DNA of 37,897 bases from DASYSA01 sp036003885. Lineage in GTDB: Bacteria > Acidobacteriota > Blastocatellia > UBA7656. Below, piece after piece: positions 1-9,016 of this stretch. The stretch's first letter is position 1. Each line of letters begins with the position of its first letter. Position numbers and translations under genes: made by a program. The notes beneath the pieces were generated by a model. It made no database searches and was not told where the DNA came from. It worked only from the letters and a program-made list of their open reading frames with translations. The DNA lies in NCBI GenBank assembly GCA_036003885.1, contig DASYSA010000076.1, positions 1 to 37,897 of the forward strand. The letters are read 5' to 3'.

Positions 1-567
1 TATGCCGAGCATGACGAACTGACTGAATGACTGAGGTGCGCCGGCACTGGACAACCCGCACTTCAACAGGAACAGGTCGTCGCCGGCGTCGAGAATCCGC
101 TCGCCAAGCTTGTTGTTCCGCTCATCGACAATCGATACATACTGCCTGTGACCGCGTGCGAGCCTTCCGACAAACATCGAGCGCACGCTGAGTTCTGAAC
201 CTGGTTCAATGTCGAACGTGACGAGGAAATGAATCGCATTGCTTTCACCAGGGTCGACCGAAGCGCCTGACACTGAGGCCAGCCGGCCATCCATTCGCAA
301 TTCAAGCGACGATGCCGCGAGATCCTCCAGCCTCGGCCTTGCAGCCTCGAACTCCTCCTGAGTTAACTCACCATCGCTGTTCGTATCAATCCTCGCGACG
401 GACTCGACGTCGCCCCGAGCCAGAGTTAGGTTGGCGACGACTCGTGAGCGTTCGATTCTCAGATCGGCTGCGCTCAGCCCGGGATCGTGAGCCTCGACCC
501 TAACCACCATTGACAAGGGCAGCATCGGGAAAACGATAAGCATCATTACAAGCCGCTTGCACTTCAT
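1..567 (-). CDS. Probable HupE/UreJ-type membrane protein with EF-hand (partial, C-terminus outside window)
   Basis: An open frame starts at ATG 567-565 and runs without a stop to base 1 (189 residues seen), so the gene continues off the left edge. The N-terminus (MKCKRLVMMLIVFPMLPLS) is a signal peptide. Around residues 69-80 there is a canonical 12-residue EF-hand calcium loop, DTNSDGELTQEE, with D, N, D, G, L and E in the expected places. The last visible residues, FSQFVMLGI, resemble the start of the HupE/UreJ_2 transmembrane region, which typically continues with a histidine-rich 'GxDHLLF' motif; that part is not in the window. It follows the DUF4331 gene on the same strand. Reading frame is sure, family assignment is inference from the short C-terminal motif and context. 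Confidence 0.7.
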   Translation of the reverse strand, partial: MKCKRLVMMLIVFPMLPLSMVVRVEAHDPGLSAADLRIERSRVVANLTLARGDVESVARIDTNSDGELTQEEFEAARPRLEDLAASSLELRMDGRLASVSGASVDPGESNAIHFLVTFDIEPGSELSVRSMFVGRLARGHRQYVSIVDERNNKLGERILDAGDDLFLLKCGLSSAGAPQSFSQFVMLGI

Positions 568-644
568 AACTGGCTTCTGCCGCCGATTCCAAAAATCGTC
601 ACGACGATCCTCTTCTTATATCGTTATGTCGCAGATAAATAATA

Positions 645-683
645 GGTAGCGGGCAAGAGTTCCCCTGTCCTCTGCCCGCTACC
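645..683 (-). terminator. Terminator-like hairpin after the DUF4331 gene
   Basis: A perfect 11-bp stem (GGTAGCGGGCA at 645-655 pairs with TGCCCGCTACC at 673-683) lies just downstream of the DUF4331 stop codon. On the minus strand it is followed by an AT-rich stretch (TATTATTTATC). It may partly separate this gene from the HupE-like gene, although both point the same way. The U-tract is interrupted, so termination may be incomplete. Confidence 0.55.
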
Positions 684-705
684 CGGTCCCCAGTCGTCCA
701 GGAGA

Positions 706-2154
706 CTAGGGATGAACGTGCGAGCGACCGTTCTGCGGGGTCGACTCGTATGGGAAGACCTTGTTGTACACCATGTCGTTGCTGTTCACGTTGTCGCCCG
801 CCGGACCGCGAACGATCGGAGGCAGCACCCTGAGGTCGCTGATTAGGGCCGTTACCGCGATATCGAGGACGTCATCGCCGAAACGTCTGCCGTTCGGCCA
901 TCCGCCGGGGATCACGCCCCCGCCGAATCCGCTTTGAACCCTGCTCACCAGAGTATCGCCACCGAAGATGCCGAGCCGTGAGAAGCCCGCGTCATCCGGG
1001 GTCGTCGGATGAGTCGGCCCGCCGCCCGCAAGCCTGCACTTCGCGGTAGACAAATCCACCTTGATCAGATCGGGGATGAATATGCCCGCAATGTCTGTGC
1101 GGTTGGTCTCAGGAGCGACCGACGCTCCAAATACCAGGGCGTTGATCAGCTTGGCCAACTCCGGGCTCGTCGCATACTTTGCAAACAACTGCGCATCCTG
1201 AGTCGGACTTGATCGGCTGTACAGGTCCTTGTCCGCGATCGCCACCAGGGCTTCGTTGAACAGTGGATTGCCCTGTCGCGCTACCTGAATAAAGTCGCCT
1301 TTCTCCTTATCGCGATTGTCTGCCAGGATCCTGACACGCGGGCGGCTCGTAGTCGCATAGACTCCCACCACCTGCATGTCTCCGCCAAGTTCGCTCAGAG
1401 GGATTGCAAGCGCCATCATGTGAATATTGAATCCTCCCTGCGAATCTTTGCCTGGATTGCGAAGCTTGAGCAGATCAAAGACCGATTGCACGTCGGCATA
1501 GAAGCCGTCATCTCGCTGGCCGGCAAATGCGGTGTAGCCTCTCGAAAGAGCGACGACGGACTGTTTGGTGTAGCGATCGAGATTGGCAGCGAGGGTCACG
1601 CCATCCTTTGCCGGGTTCTCGCCATTGTCGCCCTGGTTATAGAAGGGTGTCGCGTTTCCCTGATTGTTGGGCGGAACGATGCCCGTGCCAAGGACGGTCC
1701 TCTGTCCATTGCGTTCAACTTTGGTGACCGTGTATGTCTGAGTGAGGTTCTGCGCCGCATCGTCGACGTTCTGAACCACGCCGAGATAAGACTGCAGAAT
1801 TGTATTGGAATTCTTGAACGCGGTGTCGAACTGGAACTGGTAGCTGAAGGTCGCGCGCCCAGCCGCTACATCATTCCCCGTGGCAACATGAATCTCGTAG
1901 AGGACGTTGTCGTCAAAGTTGTACTTGTTGGGACCAATGCCGGGTTCCTGATGGGGGTAGACTCCCAGCGCCGTCACAAGGACCTTGACGCCATTCGCTT
2001 CCTGAACAAACGCATAGACATCGGTGGTGTTAGCCGCCGGATCCAGTGTTATCAAAGGCGCATCCATATGGCTTGATGCAAAGACCGAGCTCGGTATCAG
2101 AGCTATCAGCGTCAGTGCAACACCACGTTTCAGACTCATAAACAGCTTACTCAT
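706..2154 (-). CDS. DUF4331 family exported protein
   Basis: 482 residues. A signal peptide (residues 1-26, ending VFA) is followed by SSHMDAPLIT and then TTDVYAFV, the characteristic N-terminal signature of the DUF4331 family (S-H-x-D/E-A-P-L...D-x-Y-A-F). The rest fits a periplasmic or secreted beta-rich protein; molecular function of the family is unknown. The start is supported by a strong ribosome site (AGGAGGAAGAG about 6 bases upstream of ATG 2154). It lies 115 bases downstream of the TPR lipoprotein gene and upstream of the HupE/UreJ-like gene, all on the minus strand, so the three are probably co-transcribed. I recall DUF4331, TPR and HupE/UreJ genes as neighbours in other bacteria, which supports a shared extracytoplasmic role, but I cannot name the substrate. 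Confidence 0.85.
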   Translation of the reverse strand: MSKLFMSLKRGVALTLIALIPSSVFASSHMDAPLITLDPAANTTDVYAFVQEANGVKVLVTALGVYPHQEPGIGPNKYNFDDNVLYEIHVATGNDVAAGRATFSYQFQFDTAFKNSNTILQSYLGVVQNVDDAAQNLTQTYTVTKVERNGQRTVLGTGIVPPNNQGNATPFYNQGDNGENPAKDGVTLAANLDRYTKQSVVALSRGYTAFAGQRDDGFYADVQSVFDLLKLRNPGKDSQGGFNIHMMALAIPLSELGGDMQVVGVYATTSRPRVRILADNRDKEKGDFIQVARQGNPLFNEALVAIADKDLYSRSSPTQDAQLFAKYATSPELAKLINALVFGASVAPETNRTDIAGIFIPDLIKVDLSTAKCRLAGGGPTHPTTPDDAGFSRLGIFGGDTLVSRVQSGFGGGVIPGGWPNGRRFGDDVLDIAVTALISDLRVLPPIVRGPAGDNVNSNDMVYNKVFPYESTPQNGRSHVHP

Positions 2155-2269
2155 GAAACTCTTCCTCCTGGTTAGTTATTGATTGTGGACTCTTGAAACT
2201 GCAGTCGGTTCCCGCCCAGACCGGTCCTCAGTCACGACGGGAGTGGGTAAATCGACTTGCTCAGGCTAT

Positions 2270-3565
2270 TCACAGTGCAGCAAGTTGCTTCGACAATTGT
2301 TCTCGTTCGCTCGGCATAAGCATCTGCTTGATTGACAATGCCTTGCCCAGCCATCGGCGAGCTTCGTTCTTCTGACTGTTCATCGCCGCAATCATTCCGG
2401 CGTGATAGAACAGCCGCGCGTCTGAGGTTCCCTCCGCAAGCGCTTCAGTGATGCGAGAGCGGGCTTCGACGCTTTTCCCGGCAGCAGCCAGCGACCAAGC
2501 AAGCGCATCAAGCGTGAAGACGTCGGCCCGCGTTTCGAGCTCTCGTTGTGCCAACTCGACAGCCTGTTGAGTCCGCTCTCGCCGAGTGGCCAGGTAGAGA
2601 GCGAAGGTTCTTGGGTCGCCCGCTTCCCCTCCACGGATGAGGTCGCCTTCAACGCTGCCAGCCTCTTCGGTGCTACCCGCACTTCTCAGCGCATCCGCAA
2701 GCGCCCACTGATACTCCGGAAGTGGATTGAACTGAGCGGCCCGTTTCAGCGATTCGATCGCTTCAGCATACTTCGCGTCGGCCGCCAGTATGCGGCCTCG
2801 CACGAGAAGAGCCGGGGCATAGTCTGGTTTGAACATCAATGCCGCCTCGCACGCCTGCCGCGCCTTCTTCATTGCGCCCGCCTGCAGTTCATAACTGGCG
2901 AGCCGTGAGTAGGCCCAGGCAGCCGATTCCCCATCGCGTGGGCTGCCCGCGGCTGCCGCCATTCGCATCAACTCGATCGCGCCTGAAAGGTCCCCTTTGA
3001 GCCATCGCACATGCGCCGCCCGGCTATACGACTGCGGTCCAGGCTTCATGTCGACCATCTTCTGATAAGCGCCGATCGCTTCTGTAAGGGATCCCTGCTC
3101 CATTAGAGCATCTCCGAGGAGACCATAGTCGAAAGGCAGCCCTCGAGTGGCGACCAGCGTTCGCGCCAACGCTTCTGCTTCTTTGAAGCGGTGCAGGCTA
3201 TTCAGTACGTGACCACTAAGCAAGCGCGCTTCGGGAGAACCCTGTTGCCCGGATTCGAGACAGGCCGCGCAGGCTTCCGCGAGCTTGTAGTAACCGGGGT
3301 CATAGCTGAGCCGGGCTTTCTGCACGAACGTCCATCCCAATCGCTCCATCAGGCGGCTCGGCTCGGTTGAATTACGCGCTTCTGTCTGCAGCCGGGATAT
3401 CTCCAGATCGATGGGCTCACTTCCCTGATGTGGTGTCAGAGCCACCGCACACGCGCTCGGCGCGACAGCCTCAGGGGCTCGTTTGCCACTGAGGTGTCGA
3501 TTGCAACCGGTGAGTAGAACACCCGCAGTAACCAGCGATAAAAGAATGTTGCATCGTTTCATCAT
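2270..3565 (-). CDS. TPR-repeat lipoprotein
   Basis: 431 residues from ATG 3565 (a second ATG follows at 3562; TTG 3568 is in frame but less likely). GGGGA lies 5-8 bases upstream. The N-terminus ends in a lipobox, LLTGC, placing the lipidated Cys at residue 21, so it should be anchored on the periplasmic side. From about residue 100 on, the chain is a run of tetratricopeptide helices (for example FDYGLLGDALMEQGSLTEAI, then YAPALLVRGRILAADAKYAE), typical of protein-protein scaffolds. It is the first gene of the putative TPR-DUF4331-HupE unit. The exact partner is unknown. Confidence 0.85.
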   Translation of the reverse strand: MMKRCNILLSLVTAGVLLTGCNRHLSGKRAPEAVAPSACAVALTPHQGSEPIDLEISRLQTEARNSTEPSRLMERLGWTFVQKARLSYDPGYYKLAEACAACLESGQQGSPEARLLSGHVLNSLHRFKEAEALARTLVATRGLPFDYGLLGDALMEQGSLTEAIGAYQKMVDMKPGPQSYSRAAHVRWLKGDLSGAIELMRMAAAAGSPRDGESAAWAYSRLASYELQAGAMKKARQACEAALMFKPDYAPALLVRGRILAADAKYAEAIESLKRAAQFNPLPEYQWALADALRSAGSTEEAGSVEGDLIRGGEAGDPRTFALYLATRRERTQQAVELAQRELETRADVFTLDALAWSLAAAGKSVEARSRITEALAEGTSDARLFYHAGMIAAMNSQKNEARRWLGKALSIKQMLMPSEREQLSKQLAAL

Positions 3566-3953
3566 CAATATCCCCAGTCGCCGCTCGCTTCGCGGCTGTT
3601 TAGGCGAAACTGAAAACAGCTTTCCCGTCGCGCCGGCGCAATTCGCCTGGTGCCGGTGCCCGAGCCATTCCAGGCGACCTTCAGACTGTGTCGACTTGAA
3701 TAATCAGGCAGAACAACTCCCACACCGTGAGCGACCAGCTCACAGCCAAGCGAAGTTGAGATCCAGCAGGGGAATCAAGGATCAACTGCCCTGAACATTC
3801 GATCCTCTTTACACTCGATAACTACGGGCGCCTGGACAAATCGGTTTTCTGATTTTGAAATTCTGGCCTCGAAGCTTCAGCAGCCTGGAAAACTGCGGTA
3901 TCATTCTCACCCTCATCGCCTCACGACAGTCACAACCTGATGGAGGATTAAGA
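3566..3953. other. Divergent intergenic region, no gene seen
   Basis: This 388-base stretch separates the divergent TPR lipoprotein and M28 peptidase genes and must hold both promoters. I see no convincing -35/-10 pair. A small GC-rich hairpin (GCCGC...GCGGC, about 3579-3595) sits in the TPR leader. An open frame on the plus strand continues upstream of the peptidase start to 3855, but its sequence is not signal-peptide-like and I do not consider it translated. Confidence 0.5.
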
Positions 3954-5405
3954 ATGATGCGAAAGTTCAGCTTCGCGGCATCCACGGTACTGGCCCTATC
4001 AATTCTGCTTCAATCCTCTGCCTTCCAGTCTCCCGGGAATGGGACCGCGTCGCGATTGGTAGGCGAAGTTTTCATCAATGGCCAGCAGATGAAATACCTC
4101 TCGCTGCTCAGCGACGGGATCGGTAGCCGGCTGACCGGAAGCGTCGGCGCGCGGCGGGCCGAGGCAGCCATGGAAACTGAAATGAAGCGGCTGGGCCTGG
4201 CCAACGTTCATCGGGAACCATTCACCGTGCCGGTCTCCTGGGAGAGAGGAACTGCTCGGGCGACACTGGTATCTCACGGCGATCGCGTTCTAAGTGTAGC
4301 CTCATACACATGGTCCCCCGGCACTACCGGCGCCGTGGAAGCCGACCTGGTTGAAGTGGGCGCGGGACGATCGGAAGACATCGCAAGCGCGAGAGGACGA
4401 CTGAAGGGCGCAATCGCGCTGGCGACCCCATCAGGCCTGACGCTCGACGAAGTCATTTACAACTTCTACCGGACACCCGATCTTGCTGGAGAGTTGAAGG
4501 ACGCGGGCGCTGCAGCTCTACTGATCGCATCGGACAAGCAACACGCGATGCTGTACACCGCGCCGGTCGACTTCAACGCACGAGTTGCCGCCATACCCAC
4601 ATTGAATATTGCTCGGGAAGATGTCGGACTGCTTCAACGGCTGGGGGCTCAGGGAAAGGCACTGCGACTGCGGCTCGAGGTTCGGAACAAGATCGGCGGG
4701 GCGTTCGAATCAACGAACGTTCTCGGCGAGATCGCAGGACGTGAGTTGGCGAATGAAATCGTCGTAGTGGGTGCTCATCTCGATTCGAACGACCTCGGGC
4801 CGGGCGCACTCGACAACGCTGCCGGCGCGGCGGCGTTGATGGAAACTGCGCGAGCGATCAAGGCCGCCGGCTCTCCGCCGAGGAGAACGATCAGGTTTGT
4901 GTTGTTCACCGGCGAAGAAGAGGGAATGCTCGGATCGACTGCGTACGTGAGGCGGCACAAAGATGAGATGGACCGCACGATTGTGGCATTGATAATGGAT
5001 GTGGGCGCGGGACGGCCGCTTGGATGGTTTTCGATGGGGCGCACAGACCTGGACGATCAGATTCATGAGCTGATGAAGCCGATGGAGCAGTTCGGACTGG
5101 GCACGATCGAGCACGCGGCGTTTGCGGCGACCGACAATGCGGCGTTCATGGCTGAAGGCGTGCCGAACCTGATAATGCTTCAGGAGGAATCGGTCTACTT
5201 CACGGTTCATCACACGATAGGCGACACTTTTGACAAGGCAGACCCTCGCGACTTTGCTACCTGTGTCGCCACGCTGGCTTCAACGACTTATGCGATTGCG
5301 GAGAGGCCAACCAGATTCGGTCGCAGACTGACGGCTGATGAGGTGAAGAAGATGGCTGTCGAGTCGAAGGTCGATCGACAGTGGCGAGCAGCCGGAATCT
5401 GGTGA
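3954..5405 (+). CDS. Secreted M28-family zinc aminopeptidase/carboxypeptidase with PA domain
   Basis: 483 residues from ATG 3954, chosen because GGAGG lies about 9 bases upstream and the protein then opens with a signal peptide (MMRKFSFAASTVLALSILL). The frame is open upstream to 3855 but that would bury the signal peptide. The middle part (about residues 115-230) looks like a protease-associated (PA) insert. The M28 metal and catalytic motifs are complete and in order: GAHLDS (His), GALDNAAG (bridging Asp), FTGEEEG (Glu-Glu), IMDVG (Asp) and VHHTIGDT (His). The order and the HHT-x-x-DT ending resemble carboxypeptidase Q/PGCP-type members. It likely degrades peptides outside the cytoplasm. 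It ends 94 bases before the convergent secA. Confidence 0.9.
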   Translation: MMRKFSFAASTVLALSILLQSSAFQSPGNGTASRLVGEVFINGQQMKYLSLLSDGIGSRLTGSVGARRAEAAMETEMKRLGLANVHREPFTVPVSWERGTARATLVSHGDRVLSVASYTWSPGTTGAVEADLVEVGAGRSEDIASARGRLKGAIALATPSGLTLDEVIYNFYRTPDLAGELKDAGAAALLIASDKQHAMLYTAPVDFNARVAAIPTLNIAREDVGLLQRLGAQGKALRLRLEVRNKIGGAFESTNVLGEIAGRELANEIVVVGAHLDSNDLGPGALDNAAGAAALMETARAIKAAGSPPRRTIRFVLFTGEEEGMLGSTAYVRRHKDEMDRTIVALIMDVGAGRPLGWFSMGRTDLDDQIHELMKPMEQFGLGTIEHAAFAATDNAAFMAEGVPNLIMLQEESVYFTVHHTIGDTFDKADPRDFATCVATLASTTYAIAERPTRFGRRLTADEVKKMAVESKVDRQWRAAGIW

Positions 5406-5501
5406 AGAAGAAATTCGCAATTCGAAATGCGAAATGCGAAATGCGACATGAGCGAGAGGTCCTAATTCCGCATTTCGCATTTCGAATTTTCGCATTTCTT
5501 C
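5404..5501. repeat. Phrase-repeat hairpin A (TTCGAAATGCG type) between convergent genes
   Basis: Between the ends of the peptidase and secA genes there is a long imperfect inverted repeat. The left arm carries GAAATGCG-type units in tandem (about 5411-5445), and the right arm (about 5469-5501) carries the complementary CGCATTTC units. The hairpin touches both stop codons and could serve as a bidirectional terminator, although it lacks a classic GC stem plus U-run. It is the same kind of element as that at 23097-23165. Confidence 0.75.
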
Positions 5502-8361
5502 AGGCGCCGCAGCATTTCTTATACTTCTTGCCTGACCCACATGGGCAGAGCTCGTTGCGGCCCACCCGAGGCCCCTTGTTCCGCACAGGCTTGGCCGAGT
5601 CTTCTTCCCCGCCGGCAAAAGCAGTTTCGTTCGCTTTCGTGAAAGCGACTCTCCCTCTGCGCTGCTTGCGGCGGCGCTCCAGCAGTTGCTGCTCGATTGG
5701 AGCAGTCACCTGCACCTGGAAGTTGAACAAGTAGCGGATTGAGTCAGTGTCGATGCGTTCGAGCATCGCTTCGAACATGTAGTAGGACTCGCGCTTGTAT
5801 TCCACCAGCGGGTCCTTCTGCCCGTAGCCGCGCAATCCGATCCCTTCCTTAAGGTGGTCGAGCGCCAGCAGGTGGTCCTTCCATTGAGCGTCCACGATGT
5901 TGAGCATGATGTAGCGCTCCAGATTGCGCATCGCTTCCGTGCCCACCTGCATCTCTTTTTGCGTATACAGCCCCTCGAGTTTGGCCCAGATCACATCGCT
6001 GGATTCCTGCGGCCCCATAAGCTCGATGTTCGAACCCTCCTGGTCTGCGTCGTATCCAAACAGCACCCTGAGTTGTTCCTTGAGGCCGACAACGTCCCAT
6101 TCATCAGGCCGCTTGTCCGCAGGCATGAACTGGTCTATCAGGTTACCGAAAGTGCTTTCGGCGATGCCCAGAATGTAGTCACGCTGATTCGCGTTCTGTT
6201 CTTCCGGCGTGTCGCCTTCGAACCCCATCAGCAATTGGCGGCGCATTCCGTAAACCCATTCTCGCTGCTTGTTCATCACGTCGTCATACTCGAGCAGGTG
6301 TTTACGGATTGAGAAGTTATGTCCCTCTACAGATTTTTGCGCGGACTCGATGCGCCGGGACACCAACCTGGATTCTATCGGCACGCCCTCTTCCATTCCC
6401 AGGCGAAGCATCAAGCCTTTGATCCGCTCGCCGCCGAAGATCCGCATAAGATCGTCTTCGAGCGAAAGGTAGAACCGCGACGAGCCCGGATCTCCCTGGC
6501 GCCCCGAGCGCCCGCGCAACTGATTGTCTATGCGTCTCGACTCGTGGCGTTCCGTGCCCAGTATGTGAAGCCCGCCCAGAGACACGACCTCCTCGTGTTC
6601 CGCGTCGGTTACCTTCCGCGCTCGCGCAAGCGCAGCGTTCCATTGCTCCTCGCCAGCCTCTTCCGGATTGATCTCTTTCTCTTTCAGATACTGCTTTGCC
6701 AGAAACTCGGGATTGCCGCCCAACAGGATGTCGGTGCCACGGCCGGCCATATTAGTCGCGATGGTTACCTGGCTCCTTCGCCCTGCCTGGGCGATGATGT
6801 CCGCCTCCCGGCCGGCGTGCTCGGGTTTTGCGTTCAAGACGTTGTGCGGCACTCGAAGCTTCTTGAGTTGCGCGGCAAGAATCTCAGAGTTCTCGACCGA
6901 GACGGTGCCCACCAGCACCGGCTGTCCCTTCTCGTGCAGGCCCTTGATCTCCTGAACCACGGCATCGACCTTTTCTCGCTCGGTCCTGTAGATCACATCC
7001 GAGTGGTCTTTTCGCACCATCGCCTGGTTGGTGGGAACGACGGCGACGTCGAGCTTGTAGATATTCGCGAACTCGGATGCTTCAGTTTCGGCGGTACCGG
7101 TCATACCCGCGAGTTTGGCATACATCCTGAAATAGTTCTGAAGAGTGACCGTCGCCAGCGTCTGGTTCTCGGCTTCGATCTTCACACCTTCTTTACTCTC
7201 GACGGCCTGATGGAGACCATCACTCCAGCGCCGGCCCGGCATCACGCGCCCGGTGAACTCGTCGACGATGATGACTTCGCCCTCTTTCACTATGTACTGC
7301 TTGTCGAGGTGATAGAGATTGTGCGCCTTGAGCGACTGCTCGATGCAATGCAGCAGGTCTATATTCGCCGGGTCGTAGAGGTTGCTGGTTGCGGTGAGGC
7401 GCTCGCACACTTCGACACCCTCTTCAGTGAGCGACGCCGAGTGTTGTTTCTCGTCGATGTGATAGAACAGCCGGGGGTCCTGCTTAAGGTCGACGTCGCC
7501 GTCGCTCTTCTTGATCTCGGCGATTCGCTTTTGCTGTTCTGCCTTCAGGCGGACGATGCAGTCATTGGCGGCGTAGTATTTTTCGGTCGAGTCTTCGGAG
7601 GCGCCGGAGATGATCAGCGGCGTTCGCGCTTCGTCGATGAGGATCGAGTCCACCTCGTCGACGATGGCATAGTAGTGGCCGCGTTGAACCATGGCAGAGG
7701 GTTCGAACTTCATATTGTCGCGCAGGTAGTCGAAGCCGAATTCGTTGTTCGTCCCGTAGGTGATGTCGGCGTTATAGGCCTCCTTTCGCTCCATATCATC
7801 CATATCGTGCTGAATGCAGCCGACGGTAAGACCAAGGAAGCGATAGATCCTTCCCATCCACTCAGTGTCGCGCTTGGCGAGGTAATCATTGACGGTGACT
7901 ACGTGGACGCCGCGATTCGCGATTGCATTCAGATAGGCGGGCAGTGTCGCAACCAGCGTCTTGCCTTCCCCGGTCTTCATCTCGGCAATCGTCCCCCGAT
8001 GCAGAACCATTCCGCCTATGAGCTGAACATCGAAGTGTCGCATGCCGGTCGATCGTCGCGAGGCTTCGCGCACGACGGCGAATGCTTCGATCAGAATGTC
8101 GTCAAGGCACTTATCAGTTGCGTCTCGAAGGGCCTTCTTCTGCTCTTCCTGAGTGGTGCCGGTGATTTCGGCTTCGGCCACGCATCGCGCGACCTGCTCC
8201 CGAAACTTGTCGGTGCGAGCGCGAAGCTCGTCGTCCGACAGTCGCTGCATTTCCGGTTCGAGTGCGTTGATCTCGCTGACAAGCGGCCACAGGCGCTTGA
8301 GCAGGCGTTCATTTGCGCTGCCGAAAATCTTGGTTGCTACCTTGTTGAATATTACAGTCAT
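5500..8361 (-). CDS. secA: Preprotein translocase ATPase SecA
   Basis: About 953 residues. SecA is the cytosolic motor that pushes unfolded preproteins through SecYEG. Visible motifs: FNKVATKIFGSANERLLKRL at the N-terminus, Walker A MKTGEGKT, the DEVDSILIDEARTPL Walker B region, TGTAETE, ATNMAGRGTDI, GRSGRQGDPGSS, and a C-terminal SEC-C zinc motif (CPCGSGKKYKKCC) that binds SecB or ribosomes. I place the start at ATG 8361 because family members begin near NKVATKIFG; a GTG at 8415 would add 18 residues with no family resemblance. No strong ribosome site is visible before either start. It is transcribed away from the pil operon and converges on the M28 peptidase gene. Confidence 0.97.
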   Translation of the reverse strand: MTVIFNKVATKIFGSANERLLKRLWPLVSEINALEPEMQRLSDDELRARTDKFREQVARCVAEAEITGTTQEEQKKALRDATDKCLDDILIEAFAVVREASRRSTGMRHFDVQLIGGMVLHRGTIAEMKTGEGKTLVATLPAYLNAIANRGVHVVTVNDYLAKRDTEWMGRIYRFLGLTVGCIQHDMDDMERKEAYNADITYGTNNEFGFDYLRDNMKFEPSAMVQRGHYYAIVDEVDSILIDEARTPLIISGASEDSTEKYYAANDCIVRLKAEQQKRIAEIKKSDGDVDLKQDPRLFYHIDEKQHSASLTEEGVEVCERLTATSNLYDPANIDLLHCIEQSLKAHNLYHLDKQYIVKEGEVIIVDEFTGRVMPGRRWSDGLHQAVESKEGVKIEAENQTLATVTLQNYFRMYAKLAGMTGTAETEASEFANIYKLDVAVVPTNQAMVRKDHSDVIYRTEREKVDAVVQEIKGLHEKGQPVLVGTVSVENSEILAAQLKKLRVPHNVLNAKPEHAGREADIIAQAGRRSQVTIATNMAGRGTDILLGGNPEFLAKQYLKEKEINPEEAGEEQWNAALARARKVTDAEHEEVVSLGGLHILGTERHESRRIDNQLRGRSGRQGDPGSSRFYLSLEDDLMRIFGGERIKGLMLRLGMEEGVPIESRLVSRRIESAQKSVEGHNFSIRKHLLEYDDVMNKQREWVYGMRRQLLMGFEGDTPEEQNANQRDYILGIAESTFGNLIDQFMPADKRPDEWDVVGLKEQLRVLFGYDADQEGSNIELMGPQESSDVIWAKLEGLYTQKEMQVGTEAMRNLERYIMLNIVDAQWKDHLLALDHLKEGIGLRGYGQKDPLVEYKRESYYMFEAMLERIDTDSIRYLFNFQVQVTAPIEQQLLERRRKQRRGRVAFTKANETAFAGGEEDSAKPVRNKGPRVGRNELCPCGSGKKYKKCCGA

Positions 8362-8590
8362 ACTTGTCTCTGCTCTGTCTCCAGCCTCGGTCTCCAGGCC
8401 CGATTTTACGGTCACCGGTCTTTATGCTTGAGGACGGTTTGCCATTTCTCCGGCCAGTCAGTAATGGGAAGCCTGCTGCCATTGTGCGATACACGTCAAA
8501 ATTCTATGTGATGCTACAAAGTGAGTCAAACCAGCAGGCAGAACGGGTCATCAATATTGACGCAATCTACGCCGGAATCCGCGGAAGACA

Positions 8591-8645
8591 TTTTGTCTGA
8601 CCCGCCCGAACGGGTAATGACAAAGACAAAACATCGGCAGACAAA
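8591..8645. promoter_or_regulatory. Cluster of four GACAAA elements (operator candidate)
   Basis: GACAAA occurs at 8619-8624, 8625-8630 and 8640-8645, and in inverted orientation inside TTTTGTC at 8591-8597. The cluster ends 8 bases before a TTGACA box. Repeated short motifs directly upstream of a promoter suggest a transcription-factor binding array; the factor is unknown. Confidence 0.35.
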
Positions 8646-8652
8646 TTTAGTG

Positions 8653-8681
8653 TTGACACAAGTGGGGGTGGATGGTAGAAA
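8653..8681 (+). promoter_or_regulatory. Candidate sigma-70 promoter of the pil operon
   Basis: TTGACA (8653-8658) is followed after 17 bases by TAGAAA (8676-8681), a perfect -35 box and a four-of-six -10 box at ideal spacing, facing pilM. The transcript would have a leader of roughly 350 bases that includes the hairpin at 8946-9016. Not proven; a closer promoter could exist. Confidence 0.4.
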
Positions 8682-8945
8682 TGACTCCGTTGGCAATACT
8701 GTCGTTTTGAAATTGATCGTGAAGTCACCGAACTGGCACACCAGGAGTGATCCTGGGTCGCAAAGCCAAGGTCTTAAAGAAGCGTGAATCGTGAATGAGC
8801 AGATTCATGGTTTTCGTTTCCGCGAGAATGACTGGTTACCGAAAGTGATTGTAAGCGGTCCCTCGCTACCCGGCTCCCAGAAAAAGCCGCCCTCAATGAA
8901 GACTCCCCGATAACTGTACTCAGCACGCGTAGGCCCCTACCGCCC

Positions 8946-9016
8946 GATTTTAGATTGCTGGTGTTTACCGGCAGTTGATTGGCGCGCAGCAAGCTGCCAG
9001 CTTCAAATCTAAAATC
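8946..9016 (+). repeat. Two-tier hairpin in the pilM leader
   Basis: GATTTTAGATT (8946-8956) pairs with AATCTAAAATC (9006-9016), and inside it CCGGCAGTTG (8968-8977) pairs imperfectly with CAAGCTGCCAG (8990-9000). The structure ends 23 bases before the pilM ATG and close to its ribosome site (GGGGG at about 9030). It could be a leader regulatory structure or a further member of the phrase-hairpin class. Confidence 0.5.

Noticed and set aside
6319..8511. A 730-residue open frame on the plus strand opposite secA
   Set aside because: It is the antisense shadow of a highly conserved gene with third-position bias; its residues show no family pattern and it has no ribosome site.
677..8880. A 17-base near-match, CGCTACCCGG followed by CCCAG, at 677-693 and 8864-8880
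   Set aside because: 15 of 17 bases agree, but it is too short and GC-rich to claim as a repeat family from two copies.
8521..8992. Short open frames (71-88 residues) between secA and pilM
   Set aside because: No ribosome sites, no conserved pattern, and they overlap each other on both strands across the promoter and palindromes.
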